In this document: positions 44,685-53,333 of the stretch, in pieces
Layout: each line of letters opens with the position of its first letter
Numbering within the stretch: position 1 is the stretch's first letter
Assembly (NCBI GenBank): GCA_934454145.1
Contig: CAKSFT010000010.1
Coordinates: 1 to 64,000 of the forward strand
Length of the DNA: 64,000 nucleotides
Source: an uncultured Clostridia bacterium
GTDB taxonomy: Bacteria; Bacillota; Clostridia; UBA1381
Direction of reading: 5' to 3'
The notes under the pieces: generated by a model
Seen by the model: the letters and a program-made list of their open reading frames with translations, nothing else
Database searches by the model: none
What the model was told of the DNA's origin: nothing
Position numbers and translations under genes: made by a program

Positions 44685-46724
44685 CTATTGTACACCACGG
44701 TAAAAATGGCACCTTGTAAAAGAATTTTCGGGCGGCTTTTCCACAGATTTTCCTGCCAGACCTTTTTTATATTCCCCGATGATTCTCCTCGTTTCTCCAT
44801 AGTCCTCTTCGCGGAAAATCAAACGTATACGGCTTACTGCCGTCTTTTCAAAATCCTTTATTTTGTCTGCCATATATATTTTTTTTGAATTAAGCAGCAT
44901 GCTGTGGCATGCCCCGTCACATACAAAATCAAACTCTTCATTTTTTCTGTCACGCAAAACAGCACCGCCGTTTTTTGCACATTTCCCCTCAATTGCCCTC
45001 ACCGGGCAATTTTTCATAATCATAAGCGGAATCTTCCCATACCCGACCGCCTCTGCCGCAGTCTTTGGTATTATCCTCCCGAGTTCTTTCATGTTCAGTT
45101 CGGGGGAAAGTGCCACCGATTCGTAACCGTCAAATTTCTGTGCGGAATAAGAATTGAAAACATTAAGCCGCAATCCGCCGTATTTTTTATGGTTTTTATA
45201 CATCAATTCCTGACCGGCATTGGAAATCAGCACGCCATATTCCTCCGGGATTTCATACACTTCATCGCTGTCGCATATTTCCGGGAGAATCACAGCATAG
45301 CGGCAATCTGTATTCTTTGTCTTGCCAACCAAACCGTACGGGATATATATAACCTTTATCCCCTCTTCTTCGCACGCACGGAGCTGTTCCGGCGTGTGCA
45401 CCTGCGCTGTCAGCACAAGTCCTTCCTTTTTCCCGTCAAGACAGAGCTTTACGGGCTTTCCCCGTTCTCTCTTTGGGATACAGAGCATCTTCTCTTCGAG
45501 TTCTTTTGTTGCCGCCCTTCTGCATTCATTTATTTCCTTTATTGCAATGTTCAGGTTTTCCTCCATGTCAATCTTTATATTCCGCACTGCAAACACGCTT
45601 TTGCCGAATTTTGAAAGCTGCTGCGCGAGGCGTTCTTCTGTTATCGGCTTATTTATCGCGCCTTCCGCCTTCTCTGTGCTTTCGCACTCGGCACATATCC
45701 CGTTTTCTGTGTTTATTTTGATGTAAAGTTTTTCGCCTTTACGCATTTTGCAGTATATATCCACATATATCCGGCGCGAAATATCGGGCACATTGTTGCT
45801 TTTTATCAGGCTTTCCGCGGTATTGCCCGGGGTTTGATAACTCATCATATGTGCGCCGACATTTCCCCGGAAATACCCATCGGTAAATCCGCTGCGCGAA
45901 AAAGTGTTTCCCAGGATTTGCTTATCTTCTGCCGAAACTCTGCCCGGGTTGTCAAGGTATTTCCTGTACACCGACACAACCTCCGAAACATATTCGGGTC
46001 GCTTAAGCCTTCCCTCAATTTTGAGCGACGTCACCCCGCATTTTTCCAGATTGCCGAGCGAATCTATAAGCGACATATCCTTTGGGCTCAGGAGGTATCC
46101 TTCCTTCAGCTTTTTGCCGCCGCGAAAATAGCGGTACGGCAATCGGCACGGCTGTGCGCACATTCCGCGGTTGCCGCTTCTTTGCCCAATCACACTGCTC
46201 ATCAGACATTGCCCCGAATAGCACATGCATATGGCGCCGTGGACAAAAACCTCAATTTCCGCCGTTGCCGCACGGCAGATGTCGGAAATTTGTTTTTGGG
46301 AAAGTTCCCTTGCAAGCACAATCCGTGAAAAACCCATTTCTTCAAGATATTTCACCGAAGATATGCTTGCCGCCGTCATCTGTGTGCTTGCATGCAGCGG
46401 CAAATCCGGGTACATATTCCTCACGGCATGCGCCATGCCTATGTCCTGAACTATGACCGCGTCAACCCCCGCATCATTCAAAAAGCCCATGTATTCCAAA
46501 AAATCATCTGTTTCGTCGGGTTTTACAAGAATATTTGCCGCCACATGCAGTTTTACGCCGTGCAGATGGCAAAATCTCACAGCATCTTCAATTTCCTGTC
46601 TTGAAAAATTTTTGGCACTCTTCCTTGCCGAAAAACGCTCGCCCCCGATGTATACGGCATCGGCGCCGCTTTGCACAGCAGAGGCAAGCGCCTCGGGCGA
46701 ACCCGCCGGCGCAAGCAATTCCAT
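44685..46724 (-). CDS. U32-family peptidase-like protein
   Basis: 679 residues from ATG 46724. N-terminal U32 domain MELLAPAGSPEALASAVQSG then ADAVYIGG; the Cys-rich stretch MCYSGQCLMSS, NRGMCAQPCRLPYR near 170-195; and a C-terminal DUF3656-type part with further Cys (CPVRAIEGKCAKN, CDGACHSM). Homologues (RlhA, TrhP) carry out rRNA or tRNA hydroxylation, so peptidase activity is doubtful. Stop-start overlap TGATG with zapA suggests coupled translation. Confidence 0.9.
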   Translation of the reverse strand: MELLAPAGSPEALASAVQSGADAVYIGGERFSARKSAKNFSRQEIEDAVRFCHLHGVKLHVAANILVKPDETDDFLEYMGFLNDAGVDAVIVQDIGMAHAVRNMYPDLPLHASTQMTAASISSVKYLEEMGFSRIVLARELSQKQISDICRAATAEIEVFVHGAICMCYSGQCLMSSVIGQRSGNRGMCAQPCRLPYRYFRGGKKLKEGYLLSPKDMSLIDSLGNLEKCGVTSLKIEGRLKRPEYVSEVVSVYRKYLDNPGRVSAEDKQILGNTFSRSGFTDGYFRGNVGAHMMSYQTPGNTAESLIKSNNVPDISRRIYVDIYCKMRKGEKLYIKINTENGICAECESTEKAEGAINKPITEERLAQQLSKFGKSVFAVRNIKIDMEENLNIAIKEINECRRAATKELEEKMLCIPKRERGKPVKLCLDGKKEGLVLTAQVHTPEQLRACEEEGIKVIYIPYGLVGKTKNTDCRYAVILPEICDSDEVYEIPEEYGVLISNAGQELMYKNHKKYGGLRLNVFNSYSAQKFDGYESVALSPELNMKELGRIIPKTAAEAVGYGKIPLMIMKNCPVRAIEGKCAKNGGAVLRDRKNEEFDFVCDGACHSMLLNSKKIYMADKIKDFEKTAVSRIRLIFREEDYGETRRIIGEYKKGLAGKSVEKPPENSFTRCHFYRGVQ

Positions 46725-47077
46725 CACTTTTGCACCTGTTCTTTCCGAAATTTTGCCAGTTCTTTTTCAAGCGCCTTTATCCGTGTCGTTGCACGTGTAA
46801 GTTCTTTTGAATATTCAACCAGCCGTTTTCCCAAATCCTCGTCCTCTTTTTCCTGTTTTTCTGTGTTTACGGTTTTCTTTTCATAATCGTCACAGTATTT
46901 CAAAGCTGTCAGAACCGCCGCCTGTTCAAAGCTCAGGCCCACATTTGCCCTGACCAGCCCGGAGATTTCTCTGTCAACCTTTTTTGCTATATCGACAAGA
47001 TAATCCGGGTCATCGCCTGATGTGAGATAAAAGCATCTCCCTCCGATTGTAACCCTGACTTTGTCCTGTTTTTTCAT
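46724..47077 (-). CDS. zapA: Cell division protein ZapA
   Basis: 117 residues from ATG 47077. KVRVTIGGRCFYLTSGDDPDYL is the ZapA opening (KVRVTIGG then DPDYL), followed by an amphipathic helix and a coiled coil from ~75 to the end (YSKELTRATTRIKALEKEL). It promotes FtsZ bundling at mid-cell. The zapA-U32 pair is common in Clostridia. Confidence 0.9.
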   Translation of the reverse strand: MKKQDKVRVTIGGRCFYLTSGDDPDYLVDIAKKVDREISGLVRANVGLSFEQAAVLTALKYCDDYEKKTVNTEKQEKEDEDLGKRLVEYSKELTRATTRIKALEKELAKFRKEQVQK

Positions 47078-47250
47078 AAATTTCCACCCCACGGTATATA
47101 GTATTACTTATTATACTACTTTTTTTTATATAAATCAATAGATGTATTTTAAAAAAATATTTTTTGGACATTTTTCTGTAAAGTAAAAAACTTCACACGT
47201 GCAAAATTGCTTGAAAAAATCACCGGATTGTGATATACTTAAAATAAACA

Positions 47251-47282
47251 GGTAATTGCAAAACATAAATTTTGCAATTACC
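47251..47282 (+). repeat. Short stem-loop repeat upstream of DNA glycosylase gene
   Basis: Perfect 13-bp stem, GGTAATTGCAAAA with TTTTGCAATTACC around CATAAA. Its end is 27 nt before the start codon. Confidence 0.8.
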
Positions 47283-47309
47283 CGACTCAACAAAAACGGA
47301 GAGATAAAA

Positions 47310-47786
47310 ATGATTGTACACCCATTTCCGCCCTTGTATGACAAAAAGTCAAAAGTGCTGATTCTCGGCAGTTTCCCCTCGGTAAAGTCAAGAGAGATGC
47401 TGTTTTTTTACGGACACCCCCAAAATCGGTTTTGGAAGGTCACTTCTGCCGTCTTTTCTGTCCCCGCGCCCGTCACCGTGCCCGAGAAAAAGCAATTTTT
47501 GCTTGACAATCATCTTGCCCTTTGGGACGTAATCGCGTCTTGCGAAATCTCGGGCAGTGCCGACAGTACAATAAAAAATGCCGTTCCAAACGACATTTCC
47601 GAAATTCTTGATAATTCTGACATACAAAAAATCTTCACCAACGGCAAAACCGCGGCAAAGTATTATGATAAATATATAAAACCGCAAATCGGAAGAGAAT
47701 CCGTGTGCCTCCCCTCCACATCGCCGGCAAATGCGGCGTGGACTCTTGAAAAACTTGTCGGCGCATGGAATGTGATAAAAATATAA
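47310..47786 (+). CDS. DNA glycosylase, uracil-DNA glycosylase superfamily
   Basis: 158 residues from ATG 47310 (GGAGAG upstream). VLILGSFPSVKSR, YGHPQNRFWKV and the C-terminal CLPSTSPANAAW correspond to the active-site loops of Mug/DNA-deoxyinosine glycosylase-like proteins. It should remove deaminated bases (uracil or hypoxanthine) from DNA. Convergent with the phosphatase gene, with adjacent stop codons. Confidence 0.87.
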   Translation: MIVHPFPPLYDKKSKVLILGSFPSVKSREMLFFYGHPQNRFWKVTSAVFSVPAPVTVPEKKQFLLDNHLALWDVIASCEISGSADSTIKNAVPNDISEILDNSDIQKIFTNGKTAAKYYDKYIKPQIGRESVCLPSTSPANAAWTLEKLVGAWNVIKI

Positions 47787-48419
47787 TTACATCTTTTTGG
47801 CCGGCATGGTTTTCAGGTCTGCCAGATAGTCCGCATAACCTTTCAGAATAATTTCATTTTTTTCTGCATCAATCACCGTTACCGATGCATTTGGCGCCCA
47901 CGGCAATCCATCTTTACAATCAATGTTCTTCCCCATGACATAATGTGTCAAAATCAAAATCGGCGTGGAATGCGTGGCAATCAAAATCGTTTTGCCGCTG
48001 TTTTCTGCCACAATTTTCTTATACGCCTTTACAATTCTGTTGCGCAGCTCCTTTGTGCTTTCTCCGCCGGTGCACACTGCGTTTTCCTTGTCATTATGCC
48101 AGTTTTCATAATCTTTTGCATACTTTTCTTCAATCTCGGCATACTTCATGCCCTCCCATTTGCCGGCATATATTTCGCGCAGATTCTTGTCCACGGCAAT
48201 CTCCAGTCCCAAAGCCCTTGCGGTCGGCACGGCAGTATTGTATGCCCTTTTCAAATCGCTGGCATAAATCACATCAATCGGATATTTCTTCAGATATTCC
48301 GCCGCGGCTTGTGCCTGTTTATATCCTTTTTCACTCAAATCCCAATCGGTGTGCCCCAAAAATACATGTTTTCTGTTGCCGATGCTTTCTCCGTGACGCA
48401 GCAAAATAACTTTTGTCAT
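47787..48419 (-). CDS. Histidine phosphatase family protein
   Basis: 210 residues from ATG 48419. VILLRHGESIGNRKH gives the catalytic His; YASDLKRAYNTA, a Glu in EIYAGKWEGM, and ATHSTPI with the second His complete the phosphoglycerate-mutase-like site. Length and motifs suit a phosphatase of small metabolites such as alpha-ribazole phosphate; substrate unknown. It follows the PqqD-like gene by 3 nt. Confidence 0.88.
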   Translation of the reverse strand: MTKVILLRHGESIGNRKHVFLGHTDWDLSEKGYKQAQAAAEYLKKYPIDVIYASDLKRAYNTAVPTARALGLEIAVDKNLREIYAGKWEGMKYAEIEEKYAKDYENWHNDKENAVCTGGESTKELRNRIVKAYKKIVAENSGKTILIATHSTPILILTHYVMGKNIDCKDGLPWAPNASVTVIDAEKNEIILKGYADYLADLKTMPAKKM

Positions 48420-48422
48420 CAT

Positions 48423-48689
48423 TTACACCTCTGCAATTCCATTGTCAAGCAAAGTCTGTACAAATGCACGTATATCCTCCTTGGCGGTTTCTTCCGATAC
48501 ACCGTATTCTGCCATAAATTTTTCCAGCAAATCATATTTGTCAATCCCGTTTTGCATAAGTTCCCAGATGAACTTTCCGCTTTCATTTATCGTGATTACG
48601 CCGTTGAAGTCCACAGCCTCTTCGCCAATCGGCACAACAACAGAATTGCCTGCCACCTCGCGCACTAAAAAACCTTCTTTTATCCTCAT
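48423..48689 (-). CDS. PqqD-like peptide-binding protein
   Basis: 88 residues from ATG 48689 (alternative ATG 48698). MRIKEGFLVREVAGNSVVVP, then INESGKFIWELMQNG and a helical C-terminus are the PqqD/RRE fold, which holds precursor peptides for radical SAM enzymes. No radical SAM maturase or precursor gene is beside it; orphan PqqD-like proteins next to housekeeping genes are, from memory, common in Clostridia. Confidence 0.82.
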   Translation of the reverse strand: MRIKEGFLVREVAGNSVVVPIGEEAVDFNGVITINESGKFIWELMQNGIDKYDLLEKFMAEYGVSEETAKEDIRAFVQTLLDNGIAEV

Positions 48690-48769
48690 AAAGCTCATAT
48701 CCTTTCCTGTTTCCTTGGTTTCAAGTATATCACAAATATATCTTTTTTGCAACAGATAAAAAAAATATA

Positions 48770-48798
48770 TAGACTTTGCACAAAAAGTATGTTATAAT
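48770..48798 (+). promoter_or_regulatory. Promoter for the SLH protein gene
   Basis: TAGACT at 48770-48775, 17-bp spacer, TATAAT at 48793-48798; CGGAGGT follows before the start at 48836. Confidence 0.65.
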
Positions 48799-48835
48799 CT
48801 TTTCAGAATATATAAATCTATCGGAGGTAAAAATC

Positions 48836-49807
48836 ATGAATATTTTCAAAAAGTTCATTCCTGCTCTGCTGGCAGTTTCTGTGACCGCCGCGACTGCATA
48901 TGCCGCGGATTTTCCCGACATGCCGCAGGACTGGACTGCCGAAAGCCTGGTAAAGGCGGTCGACAACGGTCTTTTAAGCGGATTTGAGGACGGGACAATA
49001 CGCCCGGCAAACAAAATCACCCGTGCGCAGATGGCGGCGATAATCACAAGGAGTTTCGGCGCATCAAAAGCCGCAGATCTTTCCGAATTTTCCGACGTAA
49101 ACCAAAATGACTGGTTTTATGAATCCTTTGCGCAAGCCGTGCAGATGCAAGCTTTCAACGGCGACGACAGAAAGCTTTTAAATCCTTCAAACCCAATCAC
49201 ATTCCAGGAATGTTTCAAGGTTGTCGCAAGCGTGTTTGGACTCATAGCAAATACAGAGGACAAGTATCAAAACAATGACCTGAAAATCCAGGATTTATCA
49301 GTTCTGGACAAATTTGCCGACGGAAGCGAAGTTTCCGACTGGGCAAAGCCATATGTCGCGGCGATTGTATCCGGCGGATACTGGGACGGAATTGACGGGA
49401 AACTGACCCCAAAAGAGCACATCACCCGCGCGCAGTTTGCGGTGCTTATGGACAAAATGGTCACCACATACATAAACGCCCCGGGCACATACAAAGACCT
49501 CCCGGCAGGCAATATCATGATTAAAGCAGGCAATGTAAACATTGACGGGCTGGATTCTTCGAGCTATGTCATAATAAGCGACGGCGTGCCGCAAAGTGAC
49601 AGCGGCGTAACCTTTACAAATTCCAAGCTTGACGGCAGGCTGGTCATTCGCGGCGGCGGACAAAACACAGCCTTCACCGGATTTTTAAAGGATTTTGTCA
49701 TATTGAACCCTGACTTGAACCTGATTGCAAACCTTTCCAACATAAAAACAGTAAAAGGATACATCAAGGACAGCTCTTCGTCGTGGACATACACATTTGG
49801 AGGCTGA
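48836..49807 (+). CDS. Secreted S-layer homology (SLH) domain protein
   Basis: 323 residues. Signal peptide KKFIPALLAVSVTAATAYA, cleavage after AYA. Three SLH repeats at ~28-78 (FPDMPQDW ... ITRAQMAAIITRSFG), ~86-135 (FSDVNQNDWFYE) and ~157-206 (DWAKPYVAAIVSGG ... ITRAQFAVLMDKM), then a ~110-residue beta-rich tail (VIISDGVPQSDSGVTFTNS). SLH repeats attach it to pyruvylated wall polymer. The tail is too short for an enzyme; it may be a structural surface unit. It has its own promoter and terminator. Confidence 0.9.
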   Translation: MNIFKKFIPALLAVSVTAATAYAADFPDMPQDWTAESLVKAVDNGLLSGFEDGTIRPANKITRAQMAAIITRSFGASKAADLSEFSDVNQNDWFYESFAQAVQMQAFNGDDRKLLNPSNPITFQECFKVVASVFGLIANTEDKYQNNDLKIQDLSVLDKFADGSEVSDWAKPYVAAIVSGGYWDGIDGKLTPKEHITRAQFAVLMDKMVTTYINAPGTYKDLPAGNIMIKAGNVNIDGLDSSSYVIISDGVPQSDSGVTFTNSKLDGRLVIRGGGQNTAFTGFLKDFVILNPDLNLIANLSNIKTVKGYIKDSSSSWTYTFGG

Positions 49808-49824
49808 GAAAAAATTGCCGTTGA

Positions 49825-49860
49825 GGGACTGTAAAAATGCAAATTTTTTACAGTCCCTTT
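49825..49860 (+). terminator. Terminator of the SLH gene
   Basis: Arms GGGACTGTAAAAA and TTTTTACAGTCCC with a 7-nt loop, then TTT, 18 nt after the stop. Confidence 0.75.
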
Positions 49861-49872
49861 ATGTATTATCAT

Positions 49873-49902
49873 GTAATTGTAAAACTAACGTTTTACAATT
49901 AC
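49873..49902 (+). repeat. Short stem-loop repeat upstream of PocR-AraC gene
   Basis: Perfect 12-bp stem, GTAATTGTAAAA with TTTTACAATTAC around CTAACG. Its end is 26 nt before the start. It matches the sequence at 57910 except for one base. Confidence 0.8.
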
Positions 49903-49928
49903 CTATATTATAAAACGGAGAAAATATC

Positions 49929-50774
49929 ATGGAAAACCTGAACACACTATTGGAATTTCTCACTGAAAGCTCCAATATCCAAATATGCATCACCGACATT
50001 TCCGGGATTCTGAGTATTCCCGCTCTTTCGGTTTTGCCGAAATACCGTATTCATTCAAAGCCGTTTTGCGACACCGCAAAGATGACATTGACGGGCTACA
50101 ACCTCTGCATGCGCTGCAAAGGTGCGTGCAACAAAATTGCCGCACAAAAAAAGCGCCCTTTCGGCGGACTTTGTGCTTTCGGGCTTTACGAAGTGGTTTT
50201 TCCTGTCATAATCGGTTCTGACGCCGCATGCATAGTTTATATCGGCAACATCGTCACCGATTGCGGAGAAAGCCGCAAAAAACTCTTACGTGCGGCAGAA
50301 GTCTGCGGCAGCGACTACCCCATTCTTTCAAAATTGATGGAAGATGCAGTCGATACCCCGTCGTGCGAAAAATATTTTTCCATGGCGCAAATCATTGCAG
50401 ACTACATAAGACTCCTGTACAAATCAGCACCCGAAACCCCGTCCGCATACCACTGGGCTGTCAAAACCGCCATGCAATATGCCGAATCAAACTATTACCA
50501 TCCGCTTTCTCTCAAAGCAATTGCCGACTCCTGCTTTATAAACGAAAAATACCTCGGCAGAACATTCAAAATCCAGACAGGCAAAACCTTCCACGAATAT
50601 CTTACCGAGATACGTCTGAATCATGCCGTATCTCTTTTGGAAAGCACAAATCAATCGGTTTTGCAAATTGCGCTTGAATCGGGATTCAACTCACCCTCAT
50701 ATTTCAACCGTGCGTTTTTCAAAAAATACGACATTACGCCCAAAAAATACAAAAAAAATATTGAGGCAAAATAA
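49929..50774 (+). CDS. PocR-domain AraC-family regulator
   Basis: 281 residues. N-terminal PocR sensory domain with the Cys cluster NLCMRCKGACNKIA near 55-70 and GLCAFGLYEVVFPV; C-terminal AraC helix-turn-helix pair with GFNSPSYFNRAFFKKYDITP. PocR-type regulators control propanediol or glycerol use and related catabolism; the ligand here is unknown. ACGGAGA precedes the ATG. No catabolic genes adjoin it. Confidence 0.9.
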   Translation: MENLNTLLEFLTESSNIQICITDISGILSIPALSVLPKYRIHSKPFCDTAKMTLTGYNLCMRCKGACNKIAAQKKRPFGGLCAFGLYEVVFPVIIGSDAACIVYIGNIVTDCGESRKKLLRAAEVCGSDYPILSKLMEDAVDTPSCEKYFSMAQIIADYIRLLYKSAPETPSAYHWAVKTAMQYAESNYYHPLSLKAIADSCFINEKYLGRTFKIQTGKTFHEYLTEIRLNHAVSLLESTNQSVLQIALESGFNSPSYFNRAFFKKYDITPKKYKKNIEAK

Positions 50775-50795
50775 AATTTTTGCCTCAATATTTTT
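50754..50795. terminator. Bidirectional terminator between PocR-AraC gene and hydG
   Basis: Perfect 17-bp arms (AAAAATATTGAGGCAAA) containing the AraC gene's last codons; the hydG stop is 2 nt beyond the right arm. Confidence 0.8.
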
Positions 50796-50796
50796 A

Positions 50797-52215
50797 TCAG
50801 AATCTGAAATCTCTCTTTCCGTTTTTGATATTTTGGAGGTTTTCCAGAACAATCTTCTTTACCTTTTCATTCGGTATTGTTTCAATGTCTTTTTCTATAA
50901 GTTTTTCACCGATTTCTTTTGTTTCGGGTGATGCATAATCCTCCAGATATTCCTGCAAAGTCATCAATGCATTCGGCAGACAGCAGTTCTGAATCTGACC
51001 GCTTTTGCACAGCGACATAAACCTGTCGCCGGTCCTTCCCTCTCTGTAACATGCCGTGCAAAAGCTTGGGATATACTGCATCTGCATAAGCCACTTTACA
51101 ACATCATCAAGCGTCCTCTTGTCCTCAACGTCAAACTGCTCTGACTTGTTGTCCTCTTCCTCCGGCTCGACATAGCCGCCGACGCTTGTCCTGGAGCCGC
51201 CGCTTATCTGCGATATCCCCAGGTGCAGCACTTTTTCTCTGCATGCTTTGCTCTCCCTTGTAGAAACAATCATGCCGGTATACGGCACTGCAATCCTGAT
51301 GCATGCAACAAGCTTTGCAAAGGTTTCATCATCAATTCCGTTGTCAAAGCTGTCAGCGTCAATGTCGTCGGCATGCCTGATTCTCGGCACGCTTATGGTG
51401 TGCGGCCCGACGCCGAAAGCACTTTCAAGGTGCTCTGCATGCATCAAAAGCCCTGCAAATTCATATCTGTAAAGCTCCAGCCCGAAAAGCACACCCAGCC
51501 CCACGTCATCAATGCCGCCCTGCATAGCCCTGTCCATCGCCTCTGTGTGATATGCATAGTTATGCTTCGGGCCTGTCGGGTGCAGTTTCTCATAGCTTTC
51601 CTTGTGATAGGTTTCCTGGAAAAGAATGTATGTGCCGATGCCGGCGTCCTTAAGCTTTCTGTAGTTTTCCACGGTTGTGGCGGCGATGTTGACATTGACA
51701 CGCCTTATGGCGCCGTTTTTGTGCTTAATCGAATATATTGTTTTGATACATTCCAATATATATTCAATCGGGTTGTTGACAGGGTCCTCCCCCGCCTCGA
51801 TTGCAAGACGTTTGTGTCCCATGTCCTGCAAGGCAATAACCTCACGTTTTACTTCCTCCTGGGTAAGCTTTTTCCTTGCGATGTGTTTGTTTTTCATGTG
51901 ATACGGACAGTATACACAGCCATTTACACAATAGTTTGAAAGATAAAGCGGTGCAAACATCACAATTCTGTTTCCATAAAAATCCTTTTTTATCTGTTCT
52001 GCCAAGGCATATATTTCCTTGTTTTTTTCTTCGATGTCACAATCCAGAAGCACCGCCGCCTCACGGTGTGAAAGCCCTTTTCTCAGCTTTGCTTTTTCCA
52101 GAATTTCATCAATCAGTTTTGCGTTGCTTTTGTTTTCTTTTGCGTAGTCCAGGGTCGCCAGGATTTCTTCATGAGAAATAAAATCCTCCGCCCTTGGTGA
52201 TTTTGGGTCATACAT
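50797..52215 (-). CDS. hydG: [FeFe]-hydrogenase H-cluster maturase HydG
   Basis: 472 residues from ATG 52215, 7 nt after GAGGAG; the longer frame upstream is not HydG. Radical SAM motif C-x3-C-x2-C in NYCVNGCVYC near residue 95, and the C-terminal extra cluster ligands in FCTACYREGRTGDRFM and IQNCCLPNA. It cleaves tyrosine to supply CO and cyanide for the H cluster. Hydrogenase and HydE/HydF genes are outside the window. A TM1266-type gene follows upstream in the unit. Confidence 0.96.
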   Translation of the reverse strand: MYDPKSPRAEDFISHEEILATLDYAKENKSNAKLIDEILEKAKLRKGLSHREAAVLLDCDIEEKNKEIYALAEQIKKDFYGNRIVMFAPLYLSNYCVNGCVYCPYHMKNKHIARKKLTQEEVKREVIALQDMGHKRLAIEAGEDPVNNPIEYILECIKTIYSIKHKNGAIRRVNVNIAATTVENYRKLKDAGIGTYILFQETYHKESYEKLHPTGPKHNYAYHTEAMDRAMQGGIDDVGLGVLFGLELYRYEFAGLLMHAEHLESAFGVGPHTISVPRIRHADDIDADSFDNGIDDETFAKLVACIRIAVPYTGMIVSTRESKACREKVLHLGISQISGGSRTSVGGYVEPEEEDNKSEQFDVEDKRTLDDVVKWLMQMQYIPSFCTACYREGRTGDRFMSLCKSGQIQNCCLPNALMTLQEYLEDYASPETKEIGEKLIEKDIETIPNEKVKKIVLENLQNIKNGKRDFRF

Positions 52216-52276
52216 AATAATACTCCTCTCTTCCGAATCAGAAAAATCTTTTTCGTCAGTAAAATTTTTATATAAA

Positions 52277-52522
52277 TCAGACCTTTGAAAGAAGTGTCTT
52301 GACACTTATCCCCTTCAAATGTCCCAATTTACCCGACATTGCGTTGATTATATCCTGCGGCGCGTCCACCGCCACGCTTATCACGGATATGTTTTTCTTC
52401 CTGTACGGCACGCCCATTCTGCCGATTATAAATTCATTATACTTGTGAAGAATTGCGTTCAATTCATCAATATGTTCGTAGCTTTCCACCACAACACTGA
52501 TGAGCGCCACTCTGGTGTCCAT
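52277..52522 (-). CDS. TM1266-family iron-only hydrogenase system regulator
   Basis: 81 residues from ATG 52522. ALISVVVESYEHIDELNAIL and RMGVPYRKKNISVISVAVDA give the NikR-C-like/ACT fold of the TM1266 family, typically coded next to hydrogenase maturases. Its ATG overlaps the esterase stop (TGATG), and hydG follows 61 nt later. Confidence 0.9.
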   Translation of the reverse strand: MDTRVALISVVVESYEHIDELNAILHKYNEFIIGRMGVPYRKKNISVISVAVDAPQDIINAMSGKLGHLKGISVKTLLSKV

Positions 52523-53319
52523 CATGCAAACACTTCTTTCAGCCAGCTGCATGCAAGGTCAATCCAGCCCTTTGCATTTCCGCTCACCTTTTCGTCGTCG
52601 CCCAGACCCACTTCTTTGTTTACTATAGACAATCCGTGGCGTCCTTCGGGATATATGTGCATTTCAAACGGTATGTCATGCTCTCTGAGTGCATTTGCAA
52701 AAAGCAGACTGTTCTCAACCGGCACCCCGGCGTCAGAAAACGTATGCCAAAGGAAGGTCTTAGGTGTGTCTTTGTTGACCTGTTTTTCAAGCGACATTTT
52801 CTCCACCAGTTCCTTGTCGTCACCGCAAAGGTTGTTAAAAGACCCCCTGTGTGCCTTTTTGCCCGAAGTGATGACCGGGTATGACAAAATCATCGCGTTG
52901 GGTTTATTTTCCTCATTTTCCGTTTTTATCGGTTCCTGGTTCCAGAAAACACCCAAAGAGCATGCCAGATGTGACCCTGCCGAGAAACCGCAAACCGCGA
53001 TTTTATCCTTTTCTATGCCCCACTCGTCCGCATGCTCTCTTATCATTTCCACAGACTTTGACACTTCCTCCAAAGCCTTCGGGTATCTGCTGGGATATAC
53101 GGAATATCTCAGCACAAATGCATTGAACCCTGCCGCAAGAAAACGCATAGCCACAGGCTCTGCCTCTATGGGCGCACAGCCGGAATATCCGCCGCCCGGG
53201 CAGACAAGGACAGCCGGGCGCTTTGATACCGCCAGCCCGGTATTATCCAGTATATATGTCGTAAGTGTGGGTGTATACCCGTTTTCTTCTTCTCTCAGTT
53301 TGAATACTTTGTTTATCAT
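52522..53319 (-). CDS. Alpha/beta hydrolase, carbohydrate-esterase-like
   Basis: 265 residues from ATG 53319 (AAAGGGA upstream), no signal peptide. Oxyanion motif CPGGGYSG, nucleophile elbow GFSAGSHLA near 115, Asp in FSDAGVPV and His in EGRHGLSIV, as in intracellular xylan-acetyl-esterase-like BD-FAE enzymes. It would remove acetyl or similar groups from oligosaccharides. Why it is coupled to hydrogenase maturation genes is not explained by sequence. Confidence 0.85.
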   Translation of the reverse strand: MINKVFKLREEENGYTPTLTTYILDNTGLAVSKRPAVLVCPGGGYSGCAPIEAEPVAMRFLAAGFNAFVLRYSVYPSRYPKALEEVSKSVEMIREHADEWGIEKDKIAVCGFSAGSHLACSLGVFWNQEPIKTENEENKPNAMILSYPVITSGKKAHRGSFNNLCGDDKELVEKMSLEKQVNKDTPKTFLWHTFSDAGVPVENSLLFANALREHDIPFEMHIYPEGRHGLSIVNKEVGLGDDEKVSGNAKGWIDLACSWLKEVFA

Positions 53320-53333
53320 TTTATCCGTCCCTT

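Noticed and set aside
48836..49807. SLH gene as the missing N-terminus of the broken surface gene at 5807
   Set aside because: It is 41 kb away, complete with signal peptide, promoter and terminator.
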